Below are positions 63,461-64,000 of a stretch of DNA of 64,000 nucleotides, piece after piece (position 1 is the first letter of the stretch; each line of letters opens with the position of its first letter). Under the pieces are notes generated by a model. That model had not been told where the DNA came from, ran no database searches, and worked only from the letters and a program-made list of their open reading frames with translations. The position numbers and the translations under genes were made by a program. The stretch is from Bacteroidota bacterium (GTDB lineage Bacteria; Bacteroidota; Ignavibacteria; UBA10030; BY39): the NCBI GenBank assembly GCA_030682385.1, contig JAUXOG010000132.1, positions 1 to 64,000 of the forward strand, written 5' to 3'.

Positions 63461-64000
63461 CTAATTTATTTTATTAATTTTTATCTTCGCATCGTGAGCT
63501 AATGAATAATGTCCGTTAACCAGCACAGTATCACTGGCTGAAATCCCATTGGTTATTTCCACGAATTTTTCATTTTCAACACCTGTTTCTACATAGAACC
63601 ACTTGGCTAAACCATCCGAAACGGTAAATACCAACTTGCGCTGATCTCGAATTAAAATAGCATCTTTGGGGACTAATAAACGGTCTTTATATATTGCTGT
63701 TTCAACCTTAACGTAAACATACATTCCCGGCTTAATTATACCTTCACGATTATCTAACTCAACAATTACTTTGCAAGTTTTTGTTTGTGTATCAATAATT
63801 GGAGATATATTTTTGATTATTCCTTTAAAAATTTTATCAGGATACGATGGGATAGTTACTTCAACATTGCTCCCTTTTTTGATTAGTTTGATTTCGGTTT
63901 CTAGAACGCCGACTTCTACTTTAATTTTTGATATGTCAACTACTTTTAATAATTTTTCACCCCCCCTAACATTTTGTCCGACATTAATGTTTACATCTGC
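63461..64000 (-). CDS. RND efflux periplasmic adaptor (membrane fusion protein), C-terminal part
   Basis: The track shows only the end from an internal Met, but the frame is open to the window edge. Its visible part reads ADVNINVGQNVRGGEKLLKV (lipoyl/barrel-sandwich end), then a beta-barrel domain with YPDKIFKGIIKNISPIIDTQTKT, and a membrane-proximal domain with LLVPKDAILIRDQRKLVFTVS. This matches HlyD/AcrA-type adaptors. The N-terminus lies outside the window. It should serve the RND pumps at 48913-55261, from which it is separated by the cassette array. Confidence 0.85.
   Translation of the reverse strand, partial: ADVNINVGQNVRGGEKLLKVVDISKIKVEVGVLETEIKLIKKGSNVEVTIPSYPDKIFKGIIKNISPIIDTQTKTCKVIVELDNREGIIKPGMYVYVKVETAIYKDRLLVPKDAILIRDQRKLVFTVSDGLAKWFYVETGVENEKFVEITNGISASDTVLVNGHYSLAHDAKIKINKIN

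Overview
The window is AT-rich DNA from a Gram-negative bacterium, most likely of the Bacteroidota/Chlorobiota group and perhaps an Ignavibacteria relative. The evidence is a DUF4783-type secreted protein, a short Rpb6-like omega subunit, lipoproteins with a Bacteroidota-style lipobox, an outer-membrane barrel, tandem RND pumps, six-bladed beta-propeller proteins, and many short palindromic elements of the kind common in that group. This placement is an inference from gene content; no rRNA is present.

Bases 1-23,000 are mostly housekeeping. They hold a partial AAA ATPase, ruvB, an outer-membrane protein, rqcH, a tight plus-strand operon (yicC-gmk-rpoZ-coaBC-udg-dnaB), a lipoprotein, and a minus-strand group (FN3 lipoprotein, DUF4783 protein, giant NtrY-like kinase, pgeF). 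The pyrimidine operon pyrR-pyrB-pyrC follows; it lies directly behind a tRNA-Val gene and a short leader ORF that spans a terminator-like hairpin. Then come mgsA, asnA, a GlcD-type flavoprotein and a drug/metabolite transporter.

Bases 23,900-48,900 form a catabolic island for purines or related N-heterocycles, nearly all on the minus strand. It contains two molybdenum hydroxylases (XdhAB-type, and a three-subunit type), their maturation factors (XdhC and a MocA-like protein), two SsnA-type amidohydrolases, a dihydropyrimidine-dehydrogenase-like flavoprotein, a YgeW-type carbamoyltransferase, a YgeY-type hydrolase, and two fold-type-II PLP enzymes. The set resembles the ygeW/ygeY/ssnA/xdh clusters linked to anaerobic purine breakdown. 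The island is interrupted by small selfish or defensive cassettes: DUF1016 nuclease plus ORF6N, MntA/HepT, a lone HicB, a RAYT transposase with its REP palindromes, and VapBC. Small palindromes are also inserted inside reading frames.

Bases 48,900-64,000 hold the most unusual locus. Two RND pump genes and, at the other end, an RND adaptor gene flank about 8 kb made of three related cassettes. Each cassette encodes a small secreted peptide with exactly four cysteines, a six-bladed beta-propeller protein, and a membrane-anchored thioredoxin-like protein with a shared DCxSCLxE motif. The cassettes begin with near-identical promoters (TTGACT, 17 nt, TAAATT). A small AraC-type regulator precedes the array, and a decayed copy of its 3' end survives between two cassettes, so the array probably grew by duplication. 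I read this as a candidate system for making, folding and perhaps exporting disulfide-bonded peptides; the function is inferred, not shown.
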